53,169 nucleotides of DNA, from positions 1 through 53,169 of the forward strand of contig NZ_CALART010000058.1 in assembly GCF_937888285.1 (NCBI RefSeq). Direction: 5' to 3'. Origin of the DNA: an uncultured Aquimonas sp. GTDB taxonomy: Bacteria; Pseudomonadota; Gammaproteobacteria; Xanthomonadales; Xanthomonadaceae. The position numbers were made by a program, and so were the translations under genes. Positions 11,526 through 17,835 of this stretch are shown piece after piece. How positions within the stretch are numbered: position 1 is the first letter of the stretch; the number at the start of each line of letters is the position of its first letter. Under the pieces are notes generated by a model that worked only from the letters and a program-made list of their open reading frames with translations, was not told the origin of the DNA and made no database searches.

Positions 11526-11858
11526 TCACATCTGCGTGCAGCGCCGCGGCGACTTGAAGATCGAGATCGTCACCTTCTCCGACAGGTTCACACTCCACGG
11601 ATCGCGGATCTCGTCCAAGCGCAGCCTGCCCCCGCAGCGCCTGCACCTCTGGATGCAGCTCTGCCAGACAAACGCCGCGAGCCCGACGCACGCGGCAAGC
11701 GCAAGGGCATAGGGACTGTCGAGATTCTTCCTGCTCCTGCTCCCCAAACGGAGCGGCTGACGGCGACCGCTGCGGACTGCCGGCCATCCACGCCACCGCT
11801 CTCGCACCGCCCTTTCAAACCGCACCCGCCCGCGCAAACTCGGCGATCGCGGCAGCAC
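11526..11858 (-). CDS. Possible small membrane protein with a CxxCGG motif
   Basis: A weakly supported 110-aa reading frame in the 602-bp space between the LOG gene and the next small gene. Its C-terminal half looks protein-like: a hydrophobic segment (YALALAACVGLAAFVW) followed by CIQRCRRCGGRLRLDEI, a half zinc-ribbon pattern. The N-terminal half is Arg-rich low-complexity sequence typical of a wrong-frame extension, so the true start is unknown. No ribosome site or homology is recognised. If it is not a gene, 11379-11980 holds nothing else that I can name. Confidence 0.3.
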   Translation of the reverse strand: MLPRSPSLRGRVRFERAVRERWRGWPAVRSGRRQPLRLGSRSRKNLDSPYALALAACVGLAAFVWQSCIQRCRRCGGRLRLDEIRDPWSVNLSEKVTISIFKSPRRCTQM

Positions 11859-11980
11859 CGCTGAGAACGCTACGGCCAGCGCCCACCCATCCCTGCTCCC
11901 ACGTTCGCTTCACTGCGCGCAAGCGCGCCGCTGCAAGCCCAGCGCACACACCGCCACACCGGCGGCAAGCGACGGCAAGA

Positions 11981-12187
11981 TCAGTCGCCTCCACCACCTC
12001 CATCGCCGCCCCCGCAGTCCGATCCCGCACCCTCGCTACTGCAGGTCTCCTTGCTGCGCACGCTACCGCTTTCGCTGGCGATGTAGCCCCCATGCGCGGG
12101 CTCACCGCCAGCCTTGCCCTGCCGGCGCGCCCTGCGCACCAGCAACACCACCGCCGCAACCACCGCAATCGCGAACAACCACTTCAT
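11981..12187 (-). CDS. Small single-span membrane protein with Gly/Asp/Cys-rich tail
   Basis: A 68-aa protein of unknown function. It opens with one membrane helix (LFAIAVVAAVVLLV, about residues 4-17), then a basic stretch RRARRQGK, then a polar tail ending in CGGGDGGGGGD. The ATG is preceded by a good ribosome site (gaggaaaacctc). The helix-plus-basic-stop pattern and the ribosome site favour a real gene. The basic residues after the helix predict that the tail lies in the cytoplasm. Similar Gly-Asp-rich endings occur in small uncharacterised bacterial membrane proteins; no function is inferred. Confidence 0.6.
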   Translation of the reverse strand: MKWLFAIAVVAAVVLLVRRARRQGKAGGEPAHGGYIASESGSVRSKETCSSEGAGSDCGGGDGGGGGD

Positions 12188-12260
12188 GAGGTTTTCCTCG
12201 TGCCCAGCCCGCGCAGAGGACGCACGGACCGTGAGGGCGTGACCGCAGCGTGGTGACTAG

Positions 12261-12908
12261 CTATCGAGCATCGCAACGCTTGCTCGCCGCGCCGGCAATC
12301 TTGGTGACGAGGCGGGACAGACCATCCCACTCACCGGTAAGGGGTGGATAGTCGCGCGGATCCGCAATCTCCACCTCGGCAAGCAGCCATTGATTCCGCC
12401 CGAACTGGCATGGCCAGCACGCTGTCACGAGGTTCGCAGGTTCGTTGCTTCCGCCGCGCTTGAAAGGCAAAACGTGATCGATCGACGCGGATAGCGTGGA
12501 GAGACCGAAGTGCTTCTCATCATTGGTTCTACCCCATCGCGCAGCAGAAGGGTGCGCATGAATGAAGCGATCGCGAGCATCCTTGAGAATGACCCTGGAA
12601 GAGCAATACCGGCAGCGCCAGCCATCGCGAGCGAAGACCTCTAGCTGAACCACCTTGTTGGGCATCCTCGGCCCGGGCGGCGACGCGGACCGATTGTAAA
12701 CTGGGTTCCCGCGCTGACGGTGGATAGCGGGCTTGATTGGGCCACAAATCAGGTATGAGAACTCACGCAGCGCCGTGATATCTGCCATACGCAGAAAGCG
12801 CGCACAGGCGATGAAGTCTCCCCCGAGAAGAGCATCGGCGGCCAACGAGAGCAGATCCGCCGCGACTTCGAACTCCGGAATGGGTGGTAGAAAACTCCGT
12901 CGAAGCAC
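12261..12908 (-). CDS. HNH endonuclease-domain protein
   Basis: A 215-aa protein with a C-terminal HNH nuclease domain. The ββα-metal signs are a zinc-type Cys pair CRYC after ARDGW, IDHVLPFKRGGSN with the catalytic His, and NLVTACWPCQFGRN carrying the second Cys pair and Asn. Such domains nick or cut DNA with a divalent metal. The N-terminal 80 residues are not recognised. The start is uncertain: the longest frame begins with GTG at 12908 and no strong ribosome site; ATG at 12665 would give a 134-aa domain-only protein. It sits just beyond the last attC-like site of the cassette array and may be a former cassette gene. Candidate roles are restriction-type defence, homing, or a stand-alone nuclease; none is shown. 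Confidence 0.75.
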   Translation of the reverse strand: MLRRSFLPPIPEFEVAADLLSLAADALLGGDFIACARFLRMADITALREFSYLICGPIKPAIHRQRGNPVYNRSASPPGPRMPNKVVQLEVFARDGWRCRYCSSRVILKDARDRFIHAHPSAARWGRTNDEKHFGLSTLSASIDHVLPFKRGGSNEPANLVTACWPCQFGRNQWLLAEVEIADPRDYPPLTGEWDGLSRLVTKIAGAASKRCDAR

Positions 12909-13026
12909 TACACGGCCTCAGGTTGGAGAAATGAATGACTGACCTCCGGCTCGGGGCGCAGACTGTCAGACGACGAGACAACAAGGCCCCGGTGAAGCAC
13001 GCCAACAGGACTGTTCGCAGCCCGTG

Positions 13027-13145
13027 GCCAAACGCATGGACGCTTGAGGCGGTGGGCCGCTTGAAACTGATGCCTGTGCGACGGTCCCCGAAGCAGATAC
13101 GCCCATAGTGCTGGCACAGCGAATGCGGCTTGAACGAATGGCACT
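13027..13145 (-). other. Decayed attC-like site
   Basis: Read on the minus strand, this stretch contains ATTCGTTCAAGCCGC at one end (13126-13140), which matches the R''/L'' part of the clear attC at 14075-14186. At the other end CCTCAAGCGT...GCGTTTGGC resembles L'/R' with GTTTGGC in place of GTTRRRY. The outer CTAAC of R'' is lost. It could mark an old cassette boundary on the HNH side of the array. The 12909-13307 gap holds no gene I can support. Confidence 0.35.
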
Positions 13146-13180
13146 GCTTCGCGGAATCCATCATGGCTCGGATGAAAACC

Positions 13181-13306
13181 GTCCAACGAAGCCGAATACA
13201 CGAATGCAGCCGCTTGCTCAGGCGCGGGAAGAGCGGGTCAGCAGGAAACAAGGAACAGCCGACCTGTCAGTGGTTGACGGGGGAGTCCATACATGAATTG
13301 TTAGGC
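13181..13306 (-). other. Putative terminal attC site of the cassette array
   Basis: On the minus strand the R'' core GCCTAAC (13300-13306) starts 2 bases before the end of the HEPN gene and continues as CAATTCATG, as in normal attC sites. A possible R' core GTTGGAC lies at 13181-13187, giving a 126-bp site. The inner L''/L' boxes do not pair well, so the far boundary is uncertain or the site is degraded. Confidence 0.45.
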
Positions 13307-13307
13307 G

Positions 13308-14063
13308 CTACTGGCACACCTGTGCTCGTATCGCCCCACTGAAACCTAGTCCCTTCAGGTACTCGGGGAACTCGACGAGGAGCTCTGAGTGGCATAAGCG
13401 GACAAGATACTCCACGTCTTCTATTCGCTTGAGCACCTCCGATCCTCCGATAGGCTGGAGCGCCTGCTTTGGCCTGTCGCAGTTATGAATGCAGTCATGG
13501 CGTCTCTGAAATATCTCGCCATAATGTCCCTCAAAGTGCTCCATAGCATCTTCGCGGAGCTTGTTCTGTTGGCTCGATGTCGCGGCAGAGTACTCAGCCG
13601 ATGAAACGCCAAACATGCGCTTCTTGGCTGTTGGATGAGTGATCCAGTGGCCGAGCGTCGACTTATTAATCAGCTTGTGAGTGGGGCGGCAAAAGTGGTT
13701 GAACAGACTGCGTATTTTCTCTAGAGAAAGAACATTCTCTGACTCGATAAGTTCGCGTGCGGCCATTCTCCACCTCCATCCGCCATTGGCTGGCCTCAGA
13801 AGAGCGGTGACGGGCAACTTCAAATTGTTGAGTCTGTCAGGAATGGACACGGCAGGCTGCAGCTCTTTTGCGCGGATTGCTCGTGAAACAAAATCTGCAT
13901 ATGCATCGGAGAAGTAGGCATCGCATGCACCTACAGCCATCATCCAAGCTGCTCTAAGTATGTCGGATTGCAAGACTCCGGCTGGAAGCGTGATTGCATG
14001 CAACCGAAGAGACTTGGCGCGATCAATGTCAGCATTAAAGTGTGCGATGGCAGTTGCGAGCAT
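13308..14063 (-). CDS. Cassette-encoded HEPN-like (RiboL-PSP type) protein
   Basis: A 251-aa, mostly helical protein. Near the C terminus it carries RRHDCIHNC, giving Arg188-x4-His193, the Rx4-6H signature of HEPN RNases, placed after a long helical region as in RiboL-PSP-HEPN proteins. The upstream segment LRAAWMMAVGACDAYFSDAY also resembles the first helix of that family. HEPN proteins are RNases or structural partners in toxin-antitoxin and abortive-infection systems. I chose ATG 14063 because the longer frame runs into the attC of the neighbouring cassette. No antitoxin (nucleotidyltransferase-type) partner is adjacent, so it may act alone or with a kinase-like neighbour. Function is inferred from the motif only. 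Confidence 0.7.
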   Translation of the reverse strand: MLATAIAHFNADIDRAKSLRLHAITLPAGVLQSDILRAAWMMAVGACDAYFSDAYADFVSRAIRAKELQPAVSIPDRLNNLKLPVTALLRPANGGWRWRMAARELIESENVLSLEKIRSLFNHFCRPTHKLINKSTLGHWITHPTAKKRMFGVSSAEYSAATSSQQNKLREDAMEHFEGHYGEIFQRRHDCIHNCDRPKQALQPIGGSEVLKRIEDVEYLVRLCHSELLVEFPEYLKGLGFSGAIRAQVCQ

Positions 14064-14074
14064 GTTTGATAGCG

Positions 14075-14186
14075 CCCCAACGCCTGAGTTGAGCCGCCCC
14101 GTGGCGGGGCGGCGGACGCGTGCTAGCGTAGCGTAAGCACGTGGCCGACGCCACGACACGGGGTCGGCTTGAACGAATTGTTAGGT
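14075..14186 (-). other. attC site, 112 bp
   Basis: Minus-strand order: R'' ACCTAAC at 14180-14186, L'' TTCAAGCCG, a long imperfect stem including complementary GC-rich arms, L' CGGCTCAACTC, R' GTTGGGG at 14075-14081. The ends AACAATTCGTTCAAGCCG and CGGCTCAACTCAGGCGTT pair imperfectly with the extrahelical bases expected of attC. It lies directly after the kinase-like gene and ahead of the HEPN gene. Confidence 0.85.
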
Positions 14187-14201
14187 TGCACCACACGCAA
14201 C

Positions 14202-14627
14202 CTACATGAAATCGCTGATCGAATTGTCGATAGCCAATGCAGCGTAGTCGAGTGCCTTTATTTTTCCTGAAGCGTCTTTGCCGTAGTTCTCGGGCTTGCG
14301 ATCCGTGAGATACCTAGGAATGCGATGCGAGCTAAGCTCGCCCGACTCAAGTGGCGTTAGGCGCTCCATGACCAAGAACTTGCCTGACCAGCTCCAGGAG
14401 AAGAGCTCAGCTAAGTCGCCGGTTTCTTTGAACTGGCTATACACCAGTATTTCCATCCAATTAGAAAAGTTGGATTGGCCGCTACAGACTTTAAGAACTT
14501 TGTCTGGATGGTCTGAAATTTCGTACACATCACGCGCGGTGCCGCGCCCAATACGTCTAGGCGACTCAAGCCATAACGACTCGAACTCGGAGTCGGGCGA
14601 GGTGTGCCGAGGAATGACAATAGTCAA
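14202..14627 (-). CDS. Cassette-encoded minimal protein-kinase-like protein
   Basis: A 141-aa protein with a compressed kinase-like pattern: glycine loop IGRGTARDVYE (26-36), VLKV with Lys46 as in the ATP-anchoring VAIK motif, Glu59 as a possible helix-C glutamate, catalytic-loop-like LTDRKPENYG with the D-x-K-x-x-N spacing (Asp109, Lys111, Asn114), and LDYA with Asp127 where DFG would be. It is far shorter than a normal kinase (250 aa or more) and lacks the C lobe after DFG. I chose the TTG at 14627 because aaggag lies 5 bases upstream; a longer TTG start at 14657 has no ribosome site. It could be active as a small phosphotransferase or be a pseudokinase. The attC follows directly. Confidence 0.65.
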   Translation of the reverse strand: MTIVIPRHTSPDSEFESLWLESPRRIGRGTARDVYEISDHPDKVLKVCSGQSNFSNWMEILVYSQFKETGDLAELFSWSWSGKFLVMERLTPLESGELSSHRIPRYLTDRKPENYGKDASGKIKALDYAALAIDNSISDFM

Positions 14628-14672
14628 TAGAGCTCCTTGTGTATATTCGTGTTGCAAAGGACTTCACGTGCA

Positions 14673-14762
14673 ACCTAACGCCGTGCTAACCGGCCGAGGG
14701 CCGAGATGGTTTGGTTTGAACGTAACATGTCCCCGACGGTCCGGTTGAGCACATAGTTAGAG
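14673..14762 (-). other. attC site, 90 bp
   Basis: Minus-strand R'' CTCTAAC (14756-14762), L'' GTGCTCAACCGG, central spacer, L' CCGGTTAGCACGG, R' GTTAGGT (14673-14679). The two ends pair nearly perfectly over about 20 bp. It has nearly the same length and sequence as the sites at 15946 and 16400, suggesting one related family of cassettes. Confidence 0.9.
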
Positions 14763-14771
14763 CGCATCTGA

Positions 14772-15602
14772 TTACGCCCCCCGCACTCTGTGTTTTTTTA
14801 CCAACTTTTCAACGCGCTCACTCTCAATTGCGGCATAGTGTTGGGAATCTACCCGAAGACTACGTTCGCTGTTCTTGAAAGCTCGATTGGACAGCCAATT
14901 GTTGCTGCCTATGACAACAAACGAGCGATCACAAACCAAGATTTTCTCGTGATTTGGGAATTTTGCCAAAATCAGCCCTTCGTCTCCTATCTTGGTTGAC
15001 AATGAGTGAAGAAATGCGTACGCCTGTTGTGCGACGGAGCTGAGTTCGTGTCCACCGCTTGATTCCCAACCAAACCCGATGTGAACCGTGACCCCTCGCT
15101 CAATTGCTCTCGGAATGACGACCTGAACATCGGGGTCCATAACTGGACTCCCAATCCATCCGGAAAGAATCGAAATCGATTCCCTCGCCGATGCAAACGA
15201 AGCTTTGAGAAGCTCGTAGTGATCTGCGCCACTGACAAATGAAATATTCTCCGGGGCAGCCTTGGCTATCGATTTGATCGCCTTGCGTTGGCTAGTCGTT
15301 GCTTCGGAAGATCGAACAAAGTCATCAATTTGCTTTTTGAGTTCCTTGATAGCCTGGTCTCGCTCCCGCCGAATGGCTCGCTCTTCACGAAGCGAAGCAA
15401 AAAGGTTGGCGATGGATCGGAGAACCAGGTATGTGATCCAGCAAGAAGCGAGCTGAATCATGACCAATGGCAAGTAAAACAGGGCAAATAGCGTCCATGC
15501 AGTCCACGCTACGCACACCCAAAAAGCTGCGCGGCGGCCATAAATGATGAAGGCAAACGCGACACTTGCGACTACAAATAACTGCCAGTAGACAACTTCC
15601 AT
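14772..15602 (-). CDS. Cassette-encoded membrane protein with a single PLD (HxK) domain
   Basis: A 276-aa protein. Residues 1-66 form two or three membrane helices, 70-100 a charged coiled coil (SLREERAIRRERDQAIKELK), and about 115-276 a phospholipase-D-fold domain. The PLD signature is complete in one copy: His218-x-Lys220-x4-Asp225 in NHEKILVCD, followed by IGSNNW. One HKD motif means activity would need a dimer, as in Nuc-type nucleases. Substrate could be DNA, RNA or phospholipid. It shares its cassette with the 78-aa Gly-rich membrane protein upstream; no attC lies between them. Membrane-anchored PLD nucleases are known in phage defence, but that role here is inference. Confidence 0.75.
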   Translation of the reverse strand: MEVVYWQLFVVASVAFAFIIYGRRAAFWVCVAWTAWTLFALFYLPLVMIQLASCWITYLVLRSIANLFASLREERAIRRERDQAIKELKKQIDDFVRSSEATTSQRKAIKSIAKAAPENISFVSGADHYELLKASFASARESISILSGWIGSPVMDPDVQVVIPRAIERGVTVHIGFGWESSGGHELSSVAQQAYAFLHSLSTKIGDEGLILAKFPNHEKILVCDRSFVVIGSNNWLSNRAFKNSERSLRVDSQHYAAIESERVEKLVKKHRVRGA

Positions 15603-15694
15603 GGCAAGCTAATGCTTCACGCAGTGCAAGATGGCGGGACTGAGTGAGGGGGAAAATGAAGGACCCCCGCAGTCTTGGATTGCCAAGGCAAGCA

Positions 15695-15931
15695 TCACTG
15701 CTTTTTGTCCCTTGACTTGCTGCCTACCTGAGTGCCGAGCCAATACATTCCATAGCCCGCAAGCGCTATCCCGGCGCCGATTGCTATGAACGGACCAGCG
15801 GTAATTCCAATTGCTGTGCCACCAGTTGCAATGCCAACTCCTCCGATCACGGTGTAAACACCAGCGCCTGTGACAGCGCCGACTCCGGCGGCGCCGGCGG
15901 CCTTGACGGCTTCTTGCTTTACGGTTGCCAT
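15695..15931 (-). CDS. Cassette-encoded small Gly/Ala-rich membrane protein
   Basis: A 78-aa protein that starts 15 bases inside the cassette with a clear aggaga ribosome site. After a short charged N terminus (MATVKQEAVKAAG) it is a run of Gly/Ala/Ile/Thr-rich helices with many GxxxG-like contacts (GAVTGAGVYTVIGG, IGITAGPFIAIGAGIALAG), ending in a basic tail SKSRDKKQ. This predicts a two-helix hairpin in the membrane. Such peptides resemble small pore-forming, holin-like or glycine-zipper proteins. It is the first gene of a two-gene cassette; the 92-bp gap to the PLD gene has no attC. Function unknown. Confidence 0.7.
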   Translation of the reverse strand: MATVKQEAVKAAGAAGVGAVTGAGVYTVIGGVGIATGGTAIGITAGPFIAIGAGIALAGYGMYWLGTQVGSKSRDKKQ

Positions 15932-15945
15932 ATGCGTCTCCTGCG

Positions 15946-16036
15946 CGCTAACGCCGCGTTAAGCGGCCGCGGGCCGACGACATATCAGGAAACATCGAAA
16001 CCTCTCCCCGCGGTCCGCTTGAACGCATAGTTAGAT
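15946..16036 (-). other. attC site, 91 bp
   Basis: Minus-strand R'' ATCTAAC (16030-16036), L'' GCGTTCAAGCGG, spacer, L' CCGCTTAACGCGG, R' GTTAGCG (15946-15952). The TAA stop codon of the upstream 120-aa gene lies inside R''. Arm pairing is near perfect with the expected unpaired bases. Confidence 0.9.
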
Positions 16037-16393
16037 TGCACCCGCCGATTGCGCGAATACATCGTGACAGCCGGTCTCATCGAGGAAGATTCGATAGTGA
16101 CTGAGGCGGGAGTAGGCCTTGGAAGCTGCTAGATCCTCGCTGATGAAGCGACTGAGGGCTTGGGAGCTCGGGTACTCGACCAGCTTGAAATACGCGTCGC
16201 GAACCATGTCAGGCGAGCAGTTGTACAGCGAGGTGAACTGATGCCAGCGCACCCCTTCAAAACGGATTGAAACGTCTGGCAACTCTGCAATGTGTAGGGT
16301 AAGAGTTGCATTCGCACCGCGCATTACGAACTCACAGCCCTCGTACTGACCTGTGTCAAAGTCCGGCAGGTTCAAAACGACCGAGGCGCTCAT
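16031..16393 (-). CDS. Cassette-encoded hypothetical protein, 120 aa
   Basis: A 120-aa soluble protein of unknown function. It begins 7 bases downstream of the R' core of the preceding attC and its stop codon lies inside its own attC, so it fills its cassette exactly. The sequence is well-mixed and globular-looking (GVRWHQFTSLYNCSPDMV, RLSHYRIFLDETGCHDVFAQ), with no signal peptide or membrane segment and two separate Cys. No motif is recognised. Compact single-domain proteins of unknown function are typical of integron cassettes. The ATG is set by position; no classical ribosome site is visible apart from gttagag of the core site. Confidence 0.75.
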   Translation of the reverse strand: MSASVVLNLPDFDTGQYEGCEFVMRGANATLTLHIAELPDVSIRFEGVRWHQFTSLYNCSPDMVRDAYFKLVEYPSSQALSRFISEDLAASKAYSRLSHYRIFLDETGCHDVFAQSAGAI

Positions 16394-16399
16394 AGTGCA

Positions 16400-16489
16400 C
16401 TCTAACGCCGTGTTAACCGGCCTGCGGCCGAAAGCGATCGGTTCATTCGAACTACCTCCCCGCAGGTCCGGTTGAACACATAGTTAGGA
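16400..16489 (-). other. attC site, 90 bp
   Basis: Minus-strand R'' TCCTAAC (16483-16489), L'' GTGTTCAACCGG, spacer, L' CCGGTTAACACGG, R' GTTAGAG (16400-16406). The arms are an almost perfect inverted repeat. The site is very close in sequence to the attC at 14673-14762. Confidence 0.92.
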
Positions 16490-16524
16490 GGATCACGCGA
16501 GGGTTTGCTGATTCACTACACGCG

Positions 16525-17466
16525 CTACCGGACTCCAGAGATTCTGAACACCGTCAGGGCAGGTAACGTTTTTCGCACTCCGAGGACGGTTTCAGCCTCG
16601 ATGTTGGTGAAGTAGCGCCCTGTGACGCAAATATGCCCTCCGATACGAATTGGCTGACCTCTCCAGTTCTCTTCCTTAAATGAAACCGCATAGAACTTGA
16701 ATTGCGGATTCCCGAGCGCGACCACAAAAACCGCGTTCTTCGGATCATCAAGATTGGCTTGCTCAAGAAGGCCACACCATCGGTAGACCTTCATATCTGC
16801 CTCAACGAGAGGTCGAAGCACGCTATTGAGATTCTCACTTGGATTGTCTATTTCAAAAGCTTGTTCCTGTTTGAGGGCATCCGCAACTCGGATCTGGCGA
16901 ACCCCATCTGCGCTTGCAAAGTAGGCTTCAAATCCAATCCGAAGCACTACCCCGCCGTCCCGCGGAGTTGGGCGCACAAGATCCGAGCAACTCCCGAAGG
17001 GCTTTGAATGAAAAATGCCCTCCGCTTTTGCGATCAGCAATACGAAACTGCTGGGGCAAGCGGTGCCACCCGAGCCAAGCTCGACCAGTAGCAGGTCAGC
17101 GTCGCCGTACCTCCATACAGGGCCGAGACGAAGCGAATGCCCCTCTATGCCGTCAATCGTCAGAAGCGAGCCCTCGAACAAAAGCTGCTGAACATCGCCA
17201 TCGTTCACTGCCACCTCGATGGTTCCAAACTGTGTTTCTCTCGAGGTGTCCGTATCAAGCGACTCAGTTAGTGGATCCACCTGCGAACTAGCCTCGTCTT
17301 CTAGACGATTGCGCTCCTCAATGGAAAGCTCATCACTCTTCTGTACTGTGGAATCTACTACCGCACCCTCTACTTTGGGTTGCGGGCTGGTCGAGTCACA
17401 GCCAACAGCGACCACGACAGATGCAAAGAGAGCGAGCCTCAAGACCCAGACCTTGTTGAATCGCAT
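16525..17466 (-). CDS. Cassette-encoded lipoprotein of unknown function
   Basis: A 313-aa protein with a lipoprotein signal peptide: MRFNK, a hydrophobic stretch and the lipobox VAVGC with Cys23. The mature part starts with a Ser/Thr/Asp/Glu-rich linker (about 24-75) and then a globular region with several Cys and mixed beta-strand sequence (GTIEVAVNDGDVQQLLFEG, HSLRLGPVWRYGDADLLLVE). No domain is recognised. I chose ATG 17466 because it is preceded by a strong aggagg; that ribosome site is part of the cassette core GTTAGGAGG. It is the first and largest cassette and so would be the closest to any promoter at the right edge of the array. Confidence 0.8.
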   Translation of the reverse strand: MRFNKVWVLRLALFASVVVAVGCDSTSPQPKVEGAVVDSTVQKSDELSIEERNRLEDEASSQVDPLTESLDTDTSRETQFGTIEVAVNDGDVQQLLFEGSLLTIDGIEGHSLRLGPVWRYGDADLLLVELGSGGTACPSSFVLLIAKAEGIFHSKPFGSCSDLVRPTPRDGGVVLRIGFEAYFASADGVRQIRVADALKQEQAFEIDNPSENLNSVLRPLVEADMKVYRWCGLLEQANLDDPKNAVFVVALGNPQFKFYAVSFKEENWRGQPIRIGGHICVTGRYFTNIEAETVLGVRKTLPALTVFRISGVR

Positions 17467-17474
17467 GAAGATCC

Positions 17475-17481
17475 TCCTAAC
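17475..17481 (-). other. Lone integron core site (possible attI remnant) doubling as ribosome site
   Basis: The minus strand reads GTTAGGA followed by GG, a perfect GTTRRRY-type core at the head of the first cassette, but no paired R''/L'' arms of an attC are seen to its right. This is what an attI core looks like. The same bases supply aggagg for the lipoprotein gene 9 bases on. Confidence 0.5.
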
Positions 17482-17835
17482 TACTATTAGACGGAAACCG
17501 TCGTGATAACACCGCCGCATAATCTGGAGCTGCGCGGGCGGGCCTCGAAAAAATACCTTTTAAATCAACCCTCTACGCCGACACTTCCGCCTATCACGTC
17601 CGCCTAACCTGGCGACCTTTGCCGGCCTTGCCGTGGCGCCATCGGATCGTCGCATCGCGCAGACAGGGCCGCAAGTCCGCCGAATCCGCCCTAACAGTGC
17701 CCAGGCTGACCGCCTCCAGCTTCGGGTCACGGATTCTGCGTCCGGACGCGAGGGCGGGAGCATGCCGACGGCCGCCCTGCCCCACCGGTCACCCCTGCTA
17801 TCCTCCCCGGCCATCCGACTGCACAGGACATCGCC
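17482..17835. other. Intergenic region right of the cassette array
   Basis: No gene is supported here. The place where an integrase gene would be expected holds no tyrosine-recombinase-like translation. Both the array (leftward) and the oxidoreductase gene (rightward) start from this 354-bp gap, so it must hold promoters for both. An AT-rich stretch (17548-17568, aaaaaataccttttaaatca) is the best candidate. Confidence 0.5.

Larger units (their letters stand above)
13027..17481 (-). mobile_element. Integron cassette array without integrase (CALIN-type)
   Basis: Four clear attC sites (14075-14186, 14673-14762, 15946-16036, 16400-16489), all in the same orientation, plus one or two decayed sites at the left end and a single core site at 17475-17481. 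They delimit at least five cassettes whose genes all lie on the minus strand with attC at their 3' ends, the normal cassette layout. Base composition is visibly lower in GC than the flanks. No tyrosine recombinase gene or remnant is present on either strand: the position where intI would sit (right of 17481, + strand) holds an ordinary MDR oxidoreductase gene. This fits the CALIN class described for chromosomes of Lysobacterales and other groups. Confidence 0.85.

Noticed and set aside
16914..17291. 125-aa open frame on the + strand inside the first cassette
   Set aside because: It is antisense to the lipoprotein gene, which has a signal peptide and a strong ribosome site; the + strand product has no recognisable features.
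17482..17835. Possible integrase remnant beside the cassette array
   Set aside because: No tyrosine-recombinase motif (R...HxxR...Y) or integron-specific patch is visible in any frame.
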